From Thermoplasmata archaeon (GTDB lineage: Archaea; Thermoplasmatota; Thermoplasmata; UBA10834; DTMW01): a DNA stretch of 8,045 nt. The notes below the pieces were generated by a model. That model made no database searches. It was not told the origin of the DNA and saw only the letters and a program-made list of their open reading frames with translations. Shown piece by piece: positions 1-6,446 of the stretch. Numbering within the stretch: position 1 is the stretch's first letter; every line of letters begins with the position of its first letter. Made by a program: the position numbers and the translations under genes. Location of the stretch: the NCBI GenBank assembly GCA_029858465.1, contig JAOUEZ010000054.1, forward strand, positions 1-8,045. The letters run 5' to 3'.

Positions 1-398
1 GAAAGTTGGTTACGCTCGCCTCGGTTCTCGCAATGGAGCAGGACATAATCGTACTGGATGAGCCGACTGCATGGCTGGACTACCGACAGGCGGCAAGCGT
101 AAGGAACGCGATAAAAGACATTGCAGGGCTCGGAAAAACTCTGATTGTCGTCTCTCATGATATGAAGGTACTAGCCGATATGACAAACAGAACAGTTGTG
201 ATCTCAGGAGGAGAGATTGTCGCAGACGGTCTTACTCCCTCGATACTCTCCGACAGGAATGTCCTTTCAAAGGCGGGATTGATCCCGCCACCTATCGCTA
301 GACTGGCAGAGAAGCTCGGCCTGATGAATCGAAAACGGATAATCTCCATCGAGCAGCTTGTCGAAGTTCTTTACGAGATTTCGTCGAGGAGGGCCTGA
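1..398 (+). CDS. ecfA: ECF transporter energizing ATPase EcfA (CbiO-like), 5'-truncated by window edge
   Basis: This is the C-terminal part of an ABC ATPase that powers ECF-type vitamin or metal uptake from the cytoplasmic face of the membrane. The first complete codon is at 3, and the reading frame is open to the window edge, so the gene begins upstream; the TTG at 6 is not a real start. Visible motifs are Walker B with the catalytic glutamate (IIVLDEP), the D-loop (TAWLD) and the H-switch (VVSHD). The tail LSKAGLIPPPIARLAEKLGL is characteristic of CbiO/EcfA proteins and separates them from generic ABC ATPases. Walker A and the LSGG signature lie outside the window. The stop codon ends 1 bp before the EcfT start, so the two are translationally linked. 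Whether a second EcfA (A') lies upstream cannot be seen. Family assignment is strong; the transported substrate is not determined by this subunit. Confidence 0.9.
   Translation, partial: KLVTLASVLAMEQDIIVLDEPTAWLDYRQAASVRNAIKDIAGLGKTLIVVSHDMKVLADMTNRTVVISGGEIVADGLTPSILSDRNVLSKAGLIPPPIARLAEKLGLMNRKRIISIEQLVEVLYEISSRRA
386..393 (+). promoter_or_regulatory. Shine-Dalgarno sequence of ecfT
   Basis: GAGGAGGG lies 6 nt upstream of the ATG at 400, inside the end of ecfA. It decides the ecfT start against the longer TTG-initiated frame at 358. Confidence 0.75.
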
Positions 399-399
399 G

Positions 400-1185
400 A
401 TGGTCCTTTTCGATATCCTTGTGAGGAAAGATACCCCGCTCCATAGAGTCGATCCGAGAGTGAAGATAATCTCCGCAATCCTACTGACGTTTTTCGCATT
501 TGTATCATCCAATCTGCTTGTCTTGGTCGCCCTGGTAATAATTCTTCAGGTGATGATATTCTCAACCAGTGTCGGCTGGAGAACATACTCATCGACCATC
601 TGGTTGGTCGCGAGGCTGGCCATCCTGTTCGTGCTCTTATGGCCGTTTTTCGATCAGGCCGGGGAACCGATTCTTCTCGACCTCCCGATATACAAGGTCA
701 CTTTGCCCGCCCTCCTCGACAGCCTGGTCGTCGCGTTCCGCATCCTGTTGATAGCCTCAGGCTGGCTCCTGCTTATGTTCACGACCCCCCACAGCAAGCT
801 TGTCAGAGGCATGGTGAAGCTCGGGCTTCCTTACGACATCGGCCTTTCAATTACAATCGCTCTAAGATACATACCCAACTTCATCGGGACAATCTCGCAG
901 ATTAAGGATGCTCAGCTCAGCAGGGGATTCGATATGGATAAGGGAGGACCATTCAGACGCGCAAGAAACTACATCCCGGTGCTTATCCCTACCGTCGCTA
1001 TTGCGCTCAGGACCGCGGAGGAGCTCTCATCGGTCCTGGTCTGCAGGGGCTACGGTGGGTCGGTCAAGCGAACATATCTGAAGGAAATTCATTTGAGAGG
1101 TGTCGACACCCTCGCAGTCGCATCAGTAATAGTCCTCTTCTCTTTAGCCATCGTATCAAGAATTATATGGGGTCTCCCGATATGA
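400..1185 (+). CDS. ecfT: ECF transporter transmembrane coupling protein EcfT
   Basis: EcfT couples ATP hydrolysis by EcfA to movement of the substrate-binding S component in the membrane. The 261-residue length is normal for the family (CbiQ/EcfT). The protein has hydrophobic segments near residues 24-50, 66-85, 104-125 and 236-257, and two cytoplasmic coupling motifs, S174-R175-G176 and C215-R216-G217. These match the paired Ala-Arg-Gly motifs that dock into the EcfA subunits; here the first position is Ser and Cys instead of Ala. The ATG at 400 is preferred over the in-frame TTG at 358, because GAGGAGGG at 386-393 sits 6 nt upstream and the family begins near 'LVRKDTPLHRVDPRVKI'. It follows ecfA by 1 bp and almost certainly shares its mRNA. 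Confidence 0.92.
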   Translation: MVLFDILVRKDTPLHRVDPRVKIISAILLTFFAFVSSNLLVLVALVIILQVMIFSTSVGWRTYSSTIWLVARLAILFVLLWPFFDQAGEPILLDLPIYKVTLPALLDSLVVAFRILLIASGWLLLMFTTPHSKLVRGMVKLGLPYDIGLSITIALRYIPNFIGTISQIKDAQLSRGFDMDKGGPFRRARNYIPVLIPTVAIALRTAEELSSVLVCRGYGGSVKRTYLKEIHLRGVDTLAVASVIVLFSLAIVSRIIWGLPI

Positions 1186-1210
1186 TGGGATGACAACTTC
1201 TATTTTAGCA

Positions 1211-1220
1211 AAATATTAAA
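1211..1220 (+). promoter_or_regulatory. Possible TATA box for the ECF S-component gene
   Basis: The A/T-rich AAATATTAAA is centred about 27 nt upstream of the ATG at 1242, the spacing expected for an archaeal leaderless transcript beginning at that codon. The gene may therefore have its own promoter besides read-through from ecfT. This rests on base composition and spacing only. Confidence 0.4.
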
Positions 1221-1241
1221 AATAAGCATCTCGTCAGGAAT

Positions 1242-1817
1242 ATGAGGAAACAGAGGCAAGGAATATCGATGAGCGAGAGAAACCCGATGACTCCAAAGGC
1301 AGTCGCCATCTATGGGGTGATGATCGCCTTGGTAGCCACGATGACTTTGGTGCTGGTGCCCATCCCTGCCACGAGAGGATATTTCAACCTTGGAGAGGCG
1401 ATGATTTTCTTTGCGGCTTTCGTATTCGGTCGAAAAGTCGCGGGAGTAGCAGGTGCAGTCGGAGCCGGCATCATCGATCTGATATTCGCCCCTCACTTCC
1501 TTCCGGCGACAATCGTGATAAAATTCCTTGAGGGATATGTCGCAGGAACCATAGCCATAGGAATGAGGCAAGTATCCAATGTCTGGGCTGTTCGGACTGT
1601 GGCATGCAGCCTTGCAGGTATGATCATGATTGCAGGATATTTCGCATATGAAGTTTTCGTCCTGCCTCTCGGTCTCAGCGACACTGGAGGTCTAGGGCCG
1701 GCCCTGGTCGAGCTTCCGTTCAACATATTCCAAGTCCTTCTCGGCGGGCTGATTGCGATTTTGCTTGCGGAAGGTATTGAGCTCTCCTACCCGAGGATTC
1801 AGGATTTCAGGGTCTGA
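1242..1817 (+). CDS. ECF transporter substrate-specificity (S) component, riboflavin/HMP-type (PF07155-like)
   Basis: This small hydrophobic membrane protein (191 aa, about six membrane segments) would bind the vitamin or precursor and be driven by the EcfA-EcfT module just upstream. The block GYFNLGEAMIFFAAFVFG (residues 46-63), followed by the Ala/Gly-rich AGVAGAVGAGIIDLIF and then PATIVIKFLEGYVAG, matches my knowledge of the ECF-type riboflavin/HMP S-component family (formerly DUF1393). The exact ligand (riboflavin, hydroxymethylpyrimidine or another vitamin) cannot be read from sequence. The start is uncertain. ATG 1242 fits a leaderless start behind an A/T box. ATG 1269 has AAGGA 6 nt upstream and removes a nine-residue polar extension. 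The gene lies 56 bp after ecfT on the same strand. Finding A, T and S together suggests a dedicated transporter rather than a lone S subunit sharing a distant module. Confidence 0.82.
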   Translation: MRKQRQGISMSERNPMTPKAVAIYGVMIALVATMTLVLVPIPATRGYFNLGEAMIFFAAFVFGRKVAGVAGAVGAGIIDLIFAPHFLPATIVIKFLEGYVAGTIAIGMRQVSNVWAVRTVACSLAGMIMIAGYFAYEVFVLPLGLSDTGGLGPALVELPFNIFQVLLGGLIAILLAEGIELSYPRIQDFRV

Positions 1818-1887
1818 CCGATAGGGTTATTAAGAACACTGGCAGACTAGATATTCAAAATCAATTGGAATAGAAAGATTGATAAGC

Positions 1888-1896
1888 AAATAAATA
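1888..1896 (+). promoter_or_regulatory. Candidate TATA box of htpX
   Basis: AAATAAATA, preceded by GC, lies about 38 nt before the htpX ATG in the 113-bp spacer after the S-component gene. It would place the transcript start near 1919, leaving a short leader that includes the purine run GAAGGGGA (1915-1922). Assignment is by sequence and spacing only. Confidence 0.45.
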
Positions 1897-1930
1897 GCAA
1901 TGAAATCTTTGCGCGAAGGGGATCAATGAA

Positions 1931-2800
1931 ATGCACGCCAATCTAAGAACAATGATGCTGTTCTTCGTACTGATAGTATTATTCGGGATAATCGGCTGGG
2001 TAGTGGGCACCTATTTCTTCGGTGATTGGATGCTCGGATCGCTGGTCTTCCTCGGCATCGCGGCGGCGATCAATATAGTCAGCTACTTCTACAGCAGCAA
2101 GATCGTCCTATGGTCATACCGCGCAAAGATAGTGACTCCTGCAGAGGCGCCGAGGCTGCATAAGATAGTTCAGGATATCTGCCTCAAGGCGGATATGCCG
2201 ATGCCCAAGCTCGCCATAGTGAAAACGGCCACCCCGAACGCCTTCGCAACCGGACGGAACAAGAACAATGCGGTCGTCGCCGTCACGACGAGCCTTCTCG
2301 ATATTCTCAGCGACGACGAGATCAAGGGGGTATTGTCACATGAGATGGCACATGTGAAGGACAAGGACATATTGATCATGTCTGTGGCCGCAACGATTGC
2401 CGGTGCGATATCCTTTGCCGCCAGAATGCTCTGGTGGAATGCGATGTTCGGCCGTTCGAGAGACGGCAATGCATGGTTGTTGCTAATCGTCGCGATCACT
2501 GTTCCCATTGCCGCATTGCTGTTGCAGTTGGGGATTTCAAGGGGCAGGGAATACAAGGCGGATTATGAGGGGTCAATGATTATCCAGCGCCCGTTATCTC
2601 TTGCCCGAGCTCTTGAAAAGCTCGAGGACGCCAACAAGAAGCGCCCAATAGACAGAGGCAATCCCGCATCCTCATCGCTGTTCATCGTCAATCCCTTCAG
2701 GGGCCAGGGGATATTCAACATATTCTCCACCCACCCGCCGATAAAAGAGAGAGTTAGAAGACTCGAGAATCTCGCTCAGGAGACAGGCTTCCTCAGATGA
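1931..2800 (+). CDS. htpX: Membrane zinc metalloprotease HtpX (peptidase M48)
   Basis: HtpX is an integral-membrane zinc endopeptidase that degrades misfolded or damaged membrane proteins. The 289-residue length is typical. Two membrane segments lie at about residues 7-28 and 34-53. The catalytic motif H137-E-M-A-H141 supplies two zinc ligands and the general base E138. The third ligand is E207 in GREYKAD, the expected downstream position. Two further hydrophobic stretches (about 148-165 and 181-200) lie between the two motifs, as in other HtpX proteins. The C-terminal block STHPPIKERVRRLENLA is also typical of the family. The start at 1931 follows the purine-rich GAAGGGGA by 8 nt; an ATG at 1926 opens only a six-codon frame. 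The gene appears monocistronic, with its own upstream A/T box, and ends 8 bp from the convergent Hps-RraA gene. Confidence 0.93.
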   Translation: MHANLRTMMLFFVLIVLFGIIGWVVGTYFFGDWMLGSLVFLGIAAAINIVSYFYSSKIVLWSYRAKIVTPAEAPRLHKIVQDICLKADMPMPKLAIVKTATPNAFATGRNKNNAVVAVTTSLLDILSDDEIKGVLSHEMAHVKDKDILIMSVAATIAGAISFAARMLWWNAMFGRSRDGNAWLLLIVAITVPIAALLLQLGISRGREYKADYEGSMIIQRPLSLARALEKLEDANKKRPIDRGNPASSSLFIVNPFRGQGIFNIFSTHPPIKERVRRLENLAQETGFLR

Positions 2801-2808
2801 TCAGCCGT

Positions 2809-4122
2809 TTAAACCTTTTCCCATTTCTCAAGTTCCAGAACTTTTGAGAGGGTGCTGCCTCTTTTTATCTCTTCCCTGATGCGGTTCTCTCTTTCAAGGA
2901 CATCGAGAGCCCTGTTGGCAATCTCCGCGGCTCTGTTTGCGGGCACGACCACAACGCCGTTCGAGTCACCGATTATCCAATCGCCCGTGTGTACTCTCGC
3001 CCCGCCGCATACGATCGGTGTTCCGATGCCTCCGAACCCCTTCGGCTCCCCCGCATCAGGAGAGACATATTTTGAGAAACACGGGAACCCCATCTCATCG
3101 ATCTCCTCGATATCTCGCACGGCGCCATCCACAACGACTCCGGATATTCCTTTCAGCTTCGCGCTCCAGGAGGCCAGTTCTCCCCAGACTGCGGTCTGTC
3201 CGCTCCCGACATCGATGACGATCACATCGCCCGCCTTCGCGACATCGACTGCTTCGACAGATTTCGCCCAATCTCCATTGGATGTCTGGACAGTGAGCGC
3301 CCTGCCTATCATCTTGACCTTCTTGCTGTTCCTTGGCAGGATGCCCTTCATCGCCCCCTGCCTATGCTGGGCGTCGGCAATGTTCGGGGTCGAGACCTTG
3401 GAAAAAGCCTCCATTAATTTGTCATCGGAGTACCGTTTGAATCCGTGCATATCCTGAGGGACCCCTGCAATGATTGCATCCTTTATCGATTTCGTCGCGG
3501 CAGTGACATCGGCAGATTTGGAGATTGCGCCGCCGACTATGATGATCTCGGCGCCTGCTGCGACGAAGTCAGGAGCATTCTCTGCCGTGATACCTCCTGC
3601 CACCGCTATAGCGAGAGGCATCTCTCCGATGATAGCTTTTAAATCATCATGTCTTCCTCCGATCATCTGCTCATCGACCGCGACGTGTATGCATGCGTAG
3701 GAAGCACCAAGCTCCGCAACCTCTGCACATCTCCTGACCGGATCGGCGGTGGCCATCAGGTCCACCATCACCTTCGATCCATATTTTGAGGCGGCCTGCA
3801 CGGCTTCCAATATCGTTGAATCATGCGAGACACCCATTATGACCACGACATCTGCGCCGCTCCTGGCGGCCATGTCCGCCTCAAGAGCTCCGACATCCAT
3901 TGTCTTGAGGTCGGCGACGATTGTCTTTCCGGGGCATTCCCTCTTCAGGGTCCGGATGATTTCCATCCCCTCGCTTTTGATCAGCGGGGTTCCTGCCTCT
4001 ATCCAGTCCGCTCCTCCTGCAATAGCCTCCTTGGCGATCTGAATAGCCCTGTCTCCCTGTATGATGTCGAGAGCCACCTGGAGAACCGGTGTCATCGGAG
4101 ATAATGAAGTCTCTCCCAGCAT
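2809..4122 (-). CDS. Bifunctional 3-hexulose-6-phosphate synthase / RraA-like (ribonuclease regulator or HMG-aldolase fold) fusion
   Basis: This 437-residue protein joins two domains. Residues about 10-220 form an OMP-decarboxylase-superfamily barrel of the 3-hexulose-6-phosphate synthase type: LQVALD (D19), IEAGTPLIKSEGM (42-53), the D71-L-K73-T-M-D76 catalytic/metal motif, and phosphate-binding VAGGI (174-178) and VGGAIS (196-201). In archaea without an oxidative pentose phosphate pathway, this enzyme commonly runs toward ribulose-5-phosphate and formaldehyde. Residues about 230-437 are RraA-like, with G314-E-L316, DGAVR336-D337 and GDSNGVVVVP. The GEL and RD residues match those of metal-dependent 4-hydroxy-4-methyl-2-oxoglutarate/oxaloacetate aldolases, so this half may be catalytic rather than an RNase E regulator. 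The partner isomerase (PHI) is not in the window. M10 (ATG ending at 4095) is an equally plausible start, since the family begins at 'PVLQVALD'. The gene converges on htpX and diverges from the KaiC operon. Confidence 0.9.
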   Translation of the reverse strand: MLGETSLSPMTPVLQVALDIIQGDRAIQIAKEAIAGGADWIEAGTPLIKSEGMEIIRTLKRECPGKTIVADLKTMDVGALEADMAARSGADVVVIMGVSHDSTILEAVQAASKYGSKVMVDLMATADPVRRCAEVAELGASYACIHVAVDEQMIGGRHDDLKAIIGEMPLAIAVAGGITAENAPDFVAAGAEIIIVGGAISKSADVTAATKSIKDAIIAGVPQDMHGFKRYSDDKLMEAFSKVSTPNIADAQHRQGAMKGILPRNSKKVKMIGRALTVQTSNGDWAKSVEAVDVAKAGDVIVIDVGSGQTAVWGELASWSAKLKGISGVVVDGAVRDIEEIDEMGFPCFSKYVSPDAGEPKGFGGIGTPIVCGGARVHTGDWIIGDSNGVVVVPANRAAEIANRALDVLERENRIREEIKRGSTLSKVLELEKWEKV

Positions 4123-4152
4123 AAATCTGTCGCCCTATTGAGATTCGATGGA

Positions 4153-4167
4153 CAAACGATTTATGAT
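4153..4167 (+). promoter_or_regulatory. Promoter (BRE-like plus TATA) of the KaiC-like operon; leaderless start
   Basis: CAAACG followed by ATTTATGAT resembles an archaeal BRE plus TATA box. Its centre is 27 nt upstream of the ATG at 4191, and no Shine-Dalgarno sequence precedes that ATG (CATCTCCACT), so a leaderless mRNA is likely. On the minus strand the same bases read CATAAATC and could serve the Hps-RraA gene, giving overlapping divergent promoters; that second use is weaker. Confidence 0.6.
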
Positions 4168-4190
4168 GAGAGAATATATCCATCTCCACT

Positions 4191-4943
4191 ATGGCCGAAG
4201 TCGAAAAGCCGAGGGAACGCTGCAGGACAGGGATTGACGCATTAGACAGCATATTATATGGCGGGATCCCGCGATCCAACACAATCCTTCTCACTGGGAG
4301 CTGCGGAACGGGAAAGACATCCTTGGCACTGGAATTTCTTATCCGCGGCGCGATCGAGGGCGACCGATCCATGTTTGTATCCGTAACCGAGACGACCGAT
4401 AAGCTGCTCGCGAACGTGATTCGTTATGATTTTCTCGATAAGAAGCTGATAGCGGAAGCAAAGATGGTCTTGATAGACCTGCCAGTAATATATGAGCGAC
4501 TGGGACTCGACAAGGCGGAGCTCACGATGGAGGAGGTCAGCCTGCTCGTCGCGAGCATTCTGAATGTTGTCAGGGAGCTTGGAATAAAGCGTCTCGTTAT
4601 AGATTCGATCACATCGATAGGCTACAAGTTGAAGACTCAGGAGAAGATTCGAGACTTCATACTCAGGCTGTCGAAGGGGCTGTCGGCCCTCGGATGCACG
4701 TCGATGCTCGTATCCGAAGTCCAGCCGGGCACTCAGGCGTATTCGACCTTCATGGTCGAGGAGGCGCTCGCTGACGGCATTATTCTTATGGGAAACATGG
4801 AGCGCAGAGGCGATCTGCTCAGGACCCTACAGGTGATCAAGATGAGGGGAACAACTCATTCAAGGGCGAAATATGTCTTGGATCTCACGCAGGCGGGGGT
4901 ATTGCTTGTGCCCCTGCTCAAGGGCGGGAGCGTGAACCTGTGA
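4191..4943 (+). CDS. KaiC-like / RAD55-family P-loop ATPase (first of three)
   Basis: This single-domain RecA-superfamily ATPase (250 aa) resembles archaeal KaiC-like proteins. The N-terminal TGIDALDSILYGGIPR leads into an intact Walker A (G36-S-C-G-T-G-K42-T43). A glutamate follows strand 2 (VSVTE67), where KaiC has a Glu pair. Walker B is RLVID138S. The C-terminal 'TLQVIKMRGTTHS' is the KaiC-type beta-strand motif with the Lys-Met-Arg triplet that contacts the neighbouring subunit's nucleotide. It should therefore bind ATP and form rings or oligomers. Archaeal relatives include the archaellum ATPase ArlH/FlaH, the gas-vesicle regulator GvpD and uncharacterised signalling proteins; the exact partner is unknown here. 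It is the first gene of an operon, and its stop overlaps the next start by 4 nt (GTGA). Translation probably starts leaderless at the ATG. No output or DNA-binding domain is present. Confidence 0.85.
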   Translation: MAEVEKPRERCRTGIDALDSILYGGIPRSNTILLTGSCGTGKTSLALEFLIRGAIEGDRSMFVSVTETTDKLLANVIRYDFLDKKLIAEAKMVLIDLPVIYERLGLDKAELTMEEVSLLVASILNVVRELGIKRLVIDSITSIGYKLKTQEKIRDFILRLSKGLSALGCTSMLVSEVQPGTQAYSTFMVEEALADGIILMGNMERRGDLLRTLQVIKMRGTTHSRAKYVLDLTQAGVLLVPLLKGGSVNL

Positions 4944-5524
4944 CGCTTGCCGGGAGAGTCGCCTCAGAGCTCGAACAGATGCCCCCCTCATCAGCCGTCT
5001 CGTTGCAGGTAGGGGTGGACTATTATCTTGACGCTATCAGGGCGGTCGTCGACATATTTTCTTCAAAGAGGGATGTGGACGTCATATACATCACCGCGAC
5101 GATCTCCTATCAGGCGATAGTTGACATTCTGAAAGCGCTCGAGATAGATGCAAGCAAAGTGCACTTCGTCGATTGCATATCGCACACGATGATGGGCGCC
5201 TCAATGGAGGGCTCCCAGGTTCTCTTTGTCGAGAGCCCGACGATGCTCGAGAACATCATGCTGAAGACCGAATACCTCATGCGGAAGAGCACGGCGAAGG
5301 AGAAGCTCGTGCTCATAGATTCGGTCAACACGCTCGCAATTCACAACAGCAATTACGTTCTGTCCGAATTCCTGCATATCTTCGTCAGTAGCCTGAGATC
5401 GAAGAATGTGAACACCCTGATTCTGACGGTTATTGAGCACACGACTCCAGAGCTTAACAACATGGTCAATCTCGTCTCCGACAGCGTCATCCGGGTCAAG
5501 GAGGAAGAGGAGGGACAACGATGA
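4940..5524 (+). CDS. Degenerate KaiC/RecA-fold protein lacking a P-loop (second of three)
   Basis: This 194-residue protein appears to be an inactive RecA-superfamily paralogue. The strand-helix pattern of its flanking ATPases can be followed: VDVIYITATISYQAIVDIL (47-64) in place of strand 2 and its helix, VHFVDCIS (74-81), a Walker B-like KLVLID127S, and TLILTVIEHT for the next core strand. There is no GxxxxGK[ST] anywhere; the region that should hold it reads LQVGVDYYLDAIRAV (22-36). The C-terminal KaiC strand with the KMR motif is also missing, and the protein ends in an acidic tail (KEEEEGQR). It probably cannot bind ATP in the usual way and may be a structural or regulatory partner of its neighbours. 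GTG 4940 overlaps the previous stop, with GGGAG 9 nt upstream. Its own stop overlaps the next ATG (ATGA). The fold assignment is inference; function is unknown. Confidence 0.7.
   Translation: MTLAGRVASELEQMPPSSAVSLQVGVDYYLDAIRAVVDIFSSKRDVDVIYITATISYQAIVDILKALEIDASKVHFVDCISHTMMGASMEGSQVLFVESPTMLENIMLKTEYLMRKSTAKEKLVLIDSVNTLAIHNSNYVLSEFLHIFVSSLRSKNVNTLILTVIEHTTPELNNMVNLVSDSVIRVKEEEEGQR
5507..5514 (+). promoter_or_regulatory. Shine-Dalgarno sequence of the third KaiC-like gene
   Basis: GAGGAGGG lies 6 nt before the ATG at 5521, within the end of the preceding gene. With the ATGA stop/start overlap it indicates coupled translation and supports this start. Confidence 0.65.
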
Positions 5525-6255
5525 GCCCATCCCTTGAAACGATCGGCATTCCCGCCCTGGATAGACACCTCGGTGGAGGCGTTCCTAAAGGCTTCACAAT
5601 CCTTGTTGTCGGTCGCCCCGGAGCCGGGACGGAATTCCTGGCGAAGCAGTTCGCATCAACGGGAGATGCCCAGACGACTTATTTCACGACGACCGAGAGG
5701 GACCAGGACATCATCTCAGTGATGAAGCAGCACGGCTGGAAGACATCGATCAAGATATTCAATATCGGAGTGAAATATTACGAGACAATACTCGAGAAGC
5801 GCCTAGAGATATCGAAATACCGCCAGGAGGGGCTCAGATACGAGGATATCAAGAAACACAAGAGCGACGAGATCGCGCATGAGATCAACTACCTGACGTC
5901 GCTCGCATACGAGATATCAAAGTTGCCGACACCTTTCAGAGTCGTCGTGGATTCTCTCGACTTCTTCCTTGAAAATTATGAAGCGTCCGAAGTTCTCTCG
6001 GCATTGCGCACCATCAAAGCACATACCCAGCACAGTGAAAGCCTGTCGCTCATCACACTGCTCAAGAACGTCCATGAGCCCAGAGTGCAGAGCAGCATAG
6101 AGGACATGGCCGACATGATAATCGAGCTGGAGAGGGAAACCGTGCAGCACGAGGTCAAGAAATTCCTGATAATTCAGAAGTTCAGGAACAACCCGGGCCT
6201 CGTGGGTAGCATGCCCTGCATTTTCGGCCCGTCAGGAATCCAATTGCAGAGCTGA
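5521..6255 (+). CDS. KaiC-like / RAD55-family protein with lysine-less Walker A (third of three)
   Basis: This KaiC-like domain protein (244 aa) begins with TIGIPALDRHLGGGVPKG, the usual entry to the family's P-loop. The P-loop itself reads G31-R-P-G-A-G-T37-E38, so the essential Lys and the following Thr/Ser are replaced by Thr and Glu. Elsewhere the fold is retained: YFTTTERD (54-61) after strand 2 keeps a single Glu, Walker B is FRVVVD144S, and the late strand FLIIQKFRNNPG (near 216-227) resembles the KaiC 'KMRG' strand. A charged, helical insertion (about 88-121, rich in Lys, Glu, Arg and Tyr) separates strands. ATP hydrolysis is doubtful, though nucleotide binding is not excluded. It is the last gene of the three-gene operon; a short T5 run (6262-6266) follows. 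A partner or regulatory role beside the intact first ATPase is inferred from the operon. Confidence 0.8.
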   Translation: MSPSLETIGIPALDRHLGGGVPKGFTILVVGRPGAGTEFLAKQFASTGDAQTTYFTTTERDQDIISVMKQHGWKTSIKIFNIGVKYYETILEKRLEISKYRQEGLRYEDIKKHKSDEIAHEINYLTSLAYEISKLPTPFRVVVDSLDFFLENYEASEVLSALRTIKAHTQHSESLSLITLLKNVHEPRVQSSIEDMADMIIELERETVQHEVKKFLIIQKFRNNPGLVGSMPCIFGPSGIQLQS

Positions 6256-6261
6256 ATATAC

Positions 6262-6266
6262 TTTTT
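6262..6266 (+). terminator. Possible oligo-T terminator of the KaiC-like operon
   Basis: A TTTTT run lies 6 bp after the stop at 6255. Archaeal RNA polymerase can terminate on short U-tracts without a hairpin. No strong stem precedes it, so support is weak. Confidence 0.3.
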
Positions 6267-6328
6267 CCTGTCGATATTTTGTCGAACTTGACCACATGTT
6301 CCGATTCAATCAATAGATGCCTGGGCGC

Positions 6329-6364
6329 CATTCGACAATCAACGAATGCCAAACCGTCATAAAT
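6329..6364 (+). promoter_or_regulatory. Conserved upstream element of pilin gene 1 (copy A)
   Basis: The block contains CATTCG-N8-CGAATG (6329-6348), an inverted repeat, followed by AAA and CCGTCA. It also reads as two direct repeats, TCGACAATCA (6332) and CCGTCATAAA (6354), whose starts are 22 bp apart, two helical turns. It matches the block at 7077-7112 at 27 of 36 positions. Its palindrome ends 38 bp before the start of TTATAA, exactly as in copy B. It is a likely activator or repressor site; the binding protein is unknown. Confidence 0.65.
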
Positions 6365-6384
6365 GTGATTTCTGTATGATAATC

Positions 6385-6390
6385 TTATAA
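6385..6390 (+). promoter_or_regulatory. TATA box of pilin gene 1
   Basis: TTATAA, within the A/T-rich run CTTATAAAATATTATAG, would place the transcript start about 25-27 nt downstream, near 6413, which is where the leader hairpin begins. It occupies the same place as TTATAA at 7133 in the second unit. Confidence 0.65.
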
Positions 6391-6413
6391 AATATTATAG
6401 ATAAACAAAGACG

Positions 6414-6434
6414 TTTGCAGGATTGGCCTGCAGG
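6414..6434 (+). promoter_or_regulatory. Leader hairpin that covers the Shine-Dalgarno sequence of pilin gene 1
   Basis: TTTGCAGG (6414-6421) pairs with CCTGCAGG (6427-6434) across the 5-nt loop ATTGG: six Watson-Crick and two G-U pairs. The 3' arm enters the Shine-Dalgarno AGGAGGA (6432-6438), which lies 8 nt before the ATG. Pilin gene 2 has the equivalent hairpin and the same CCTGCAGGAGGAC string. Confidence 0.5.
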
Positions 6435-6446
6435 AGGACTTAACAG

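Noticed and set aside
358..399. N-terminal extension of EcfT from a TTG codon
   Set aside because: It would overlap ecfA by 41 bp and add a basic tail not expected in EcfT; the ATG at 400 has an excellent Shine-Dalgarno sequence.
1200..1571. 123-codon minus-strand frame over the S-component start
   Set aside because: The His/Arg/Ser-rich translation has no family resemblance and conflicts with the well-supported plus-strand membrane protein.
2170..2556. 128-codon minus-strand frame inside htpX
   Set aside because: It is antisense to the HEMAH-containing core of htpX, with no independent start signal or recognisable domain.
2852..3457. 201-codon plus-strand open frame opposite Hps-RraA
   Set aside because: It lies entirely antisense to a gene with clear catalytic motifs. 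Its translation is Ser/Thr/Pro-rich, with no domain pattern; it is a mirror of the codon bias of the real gene.
3881..4372. 163-codon minus-strand frame spanning the divergent promoter
   Set aside because: It overlaps both the Hps-RraA gene and the start of the KaiC-like gene, and its composition is that of a frame-shifted shadow.
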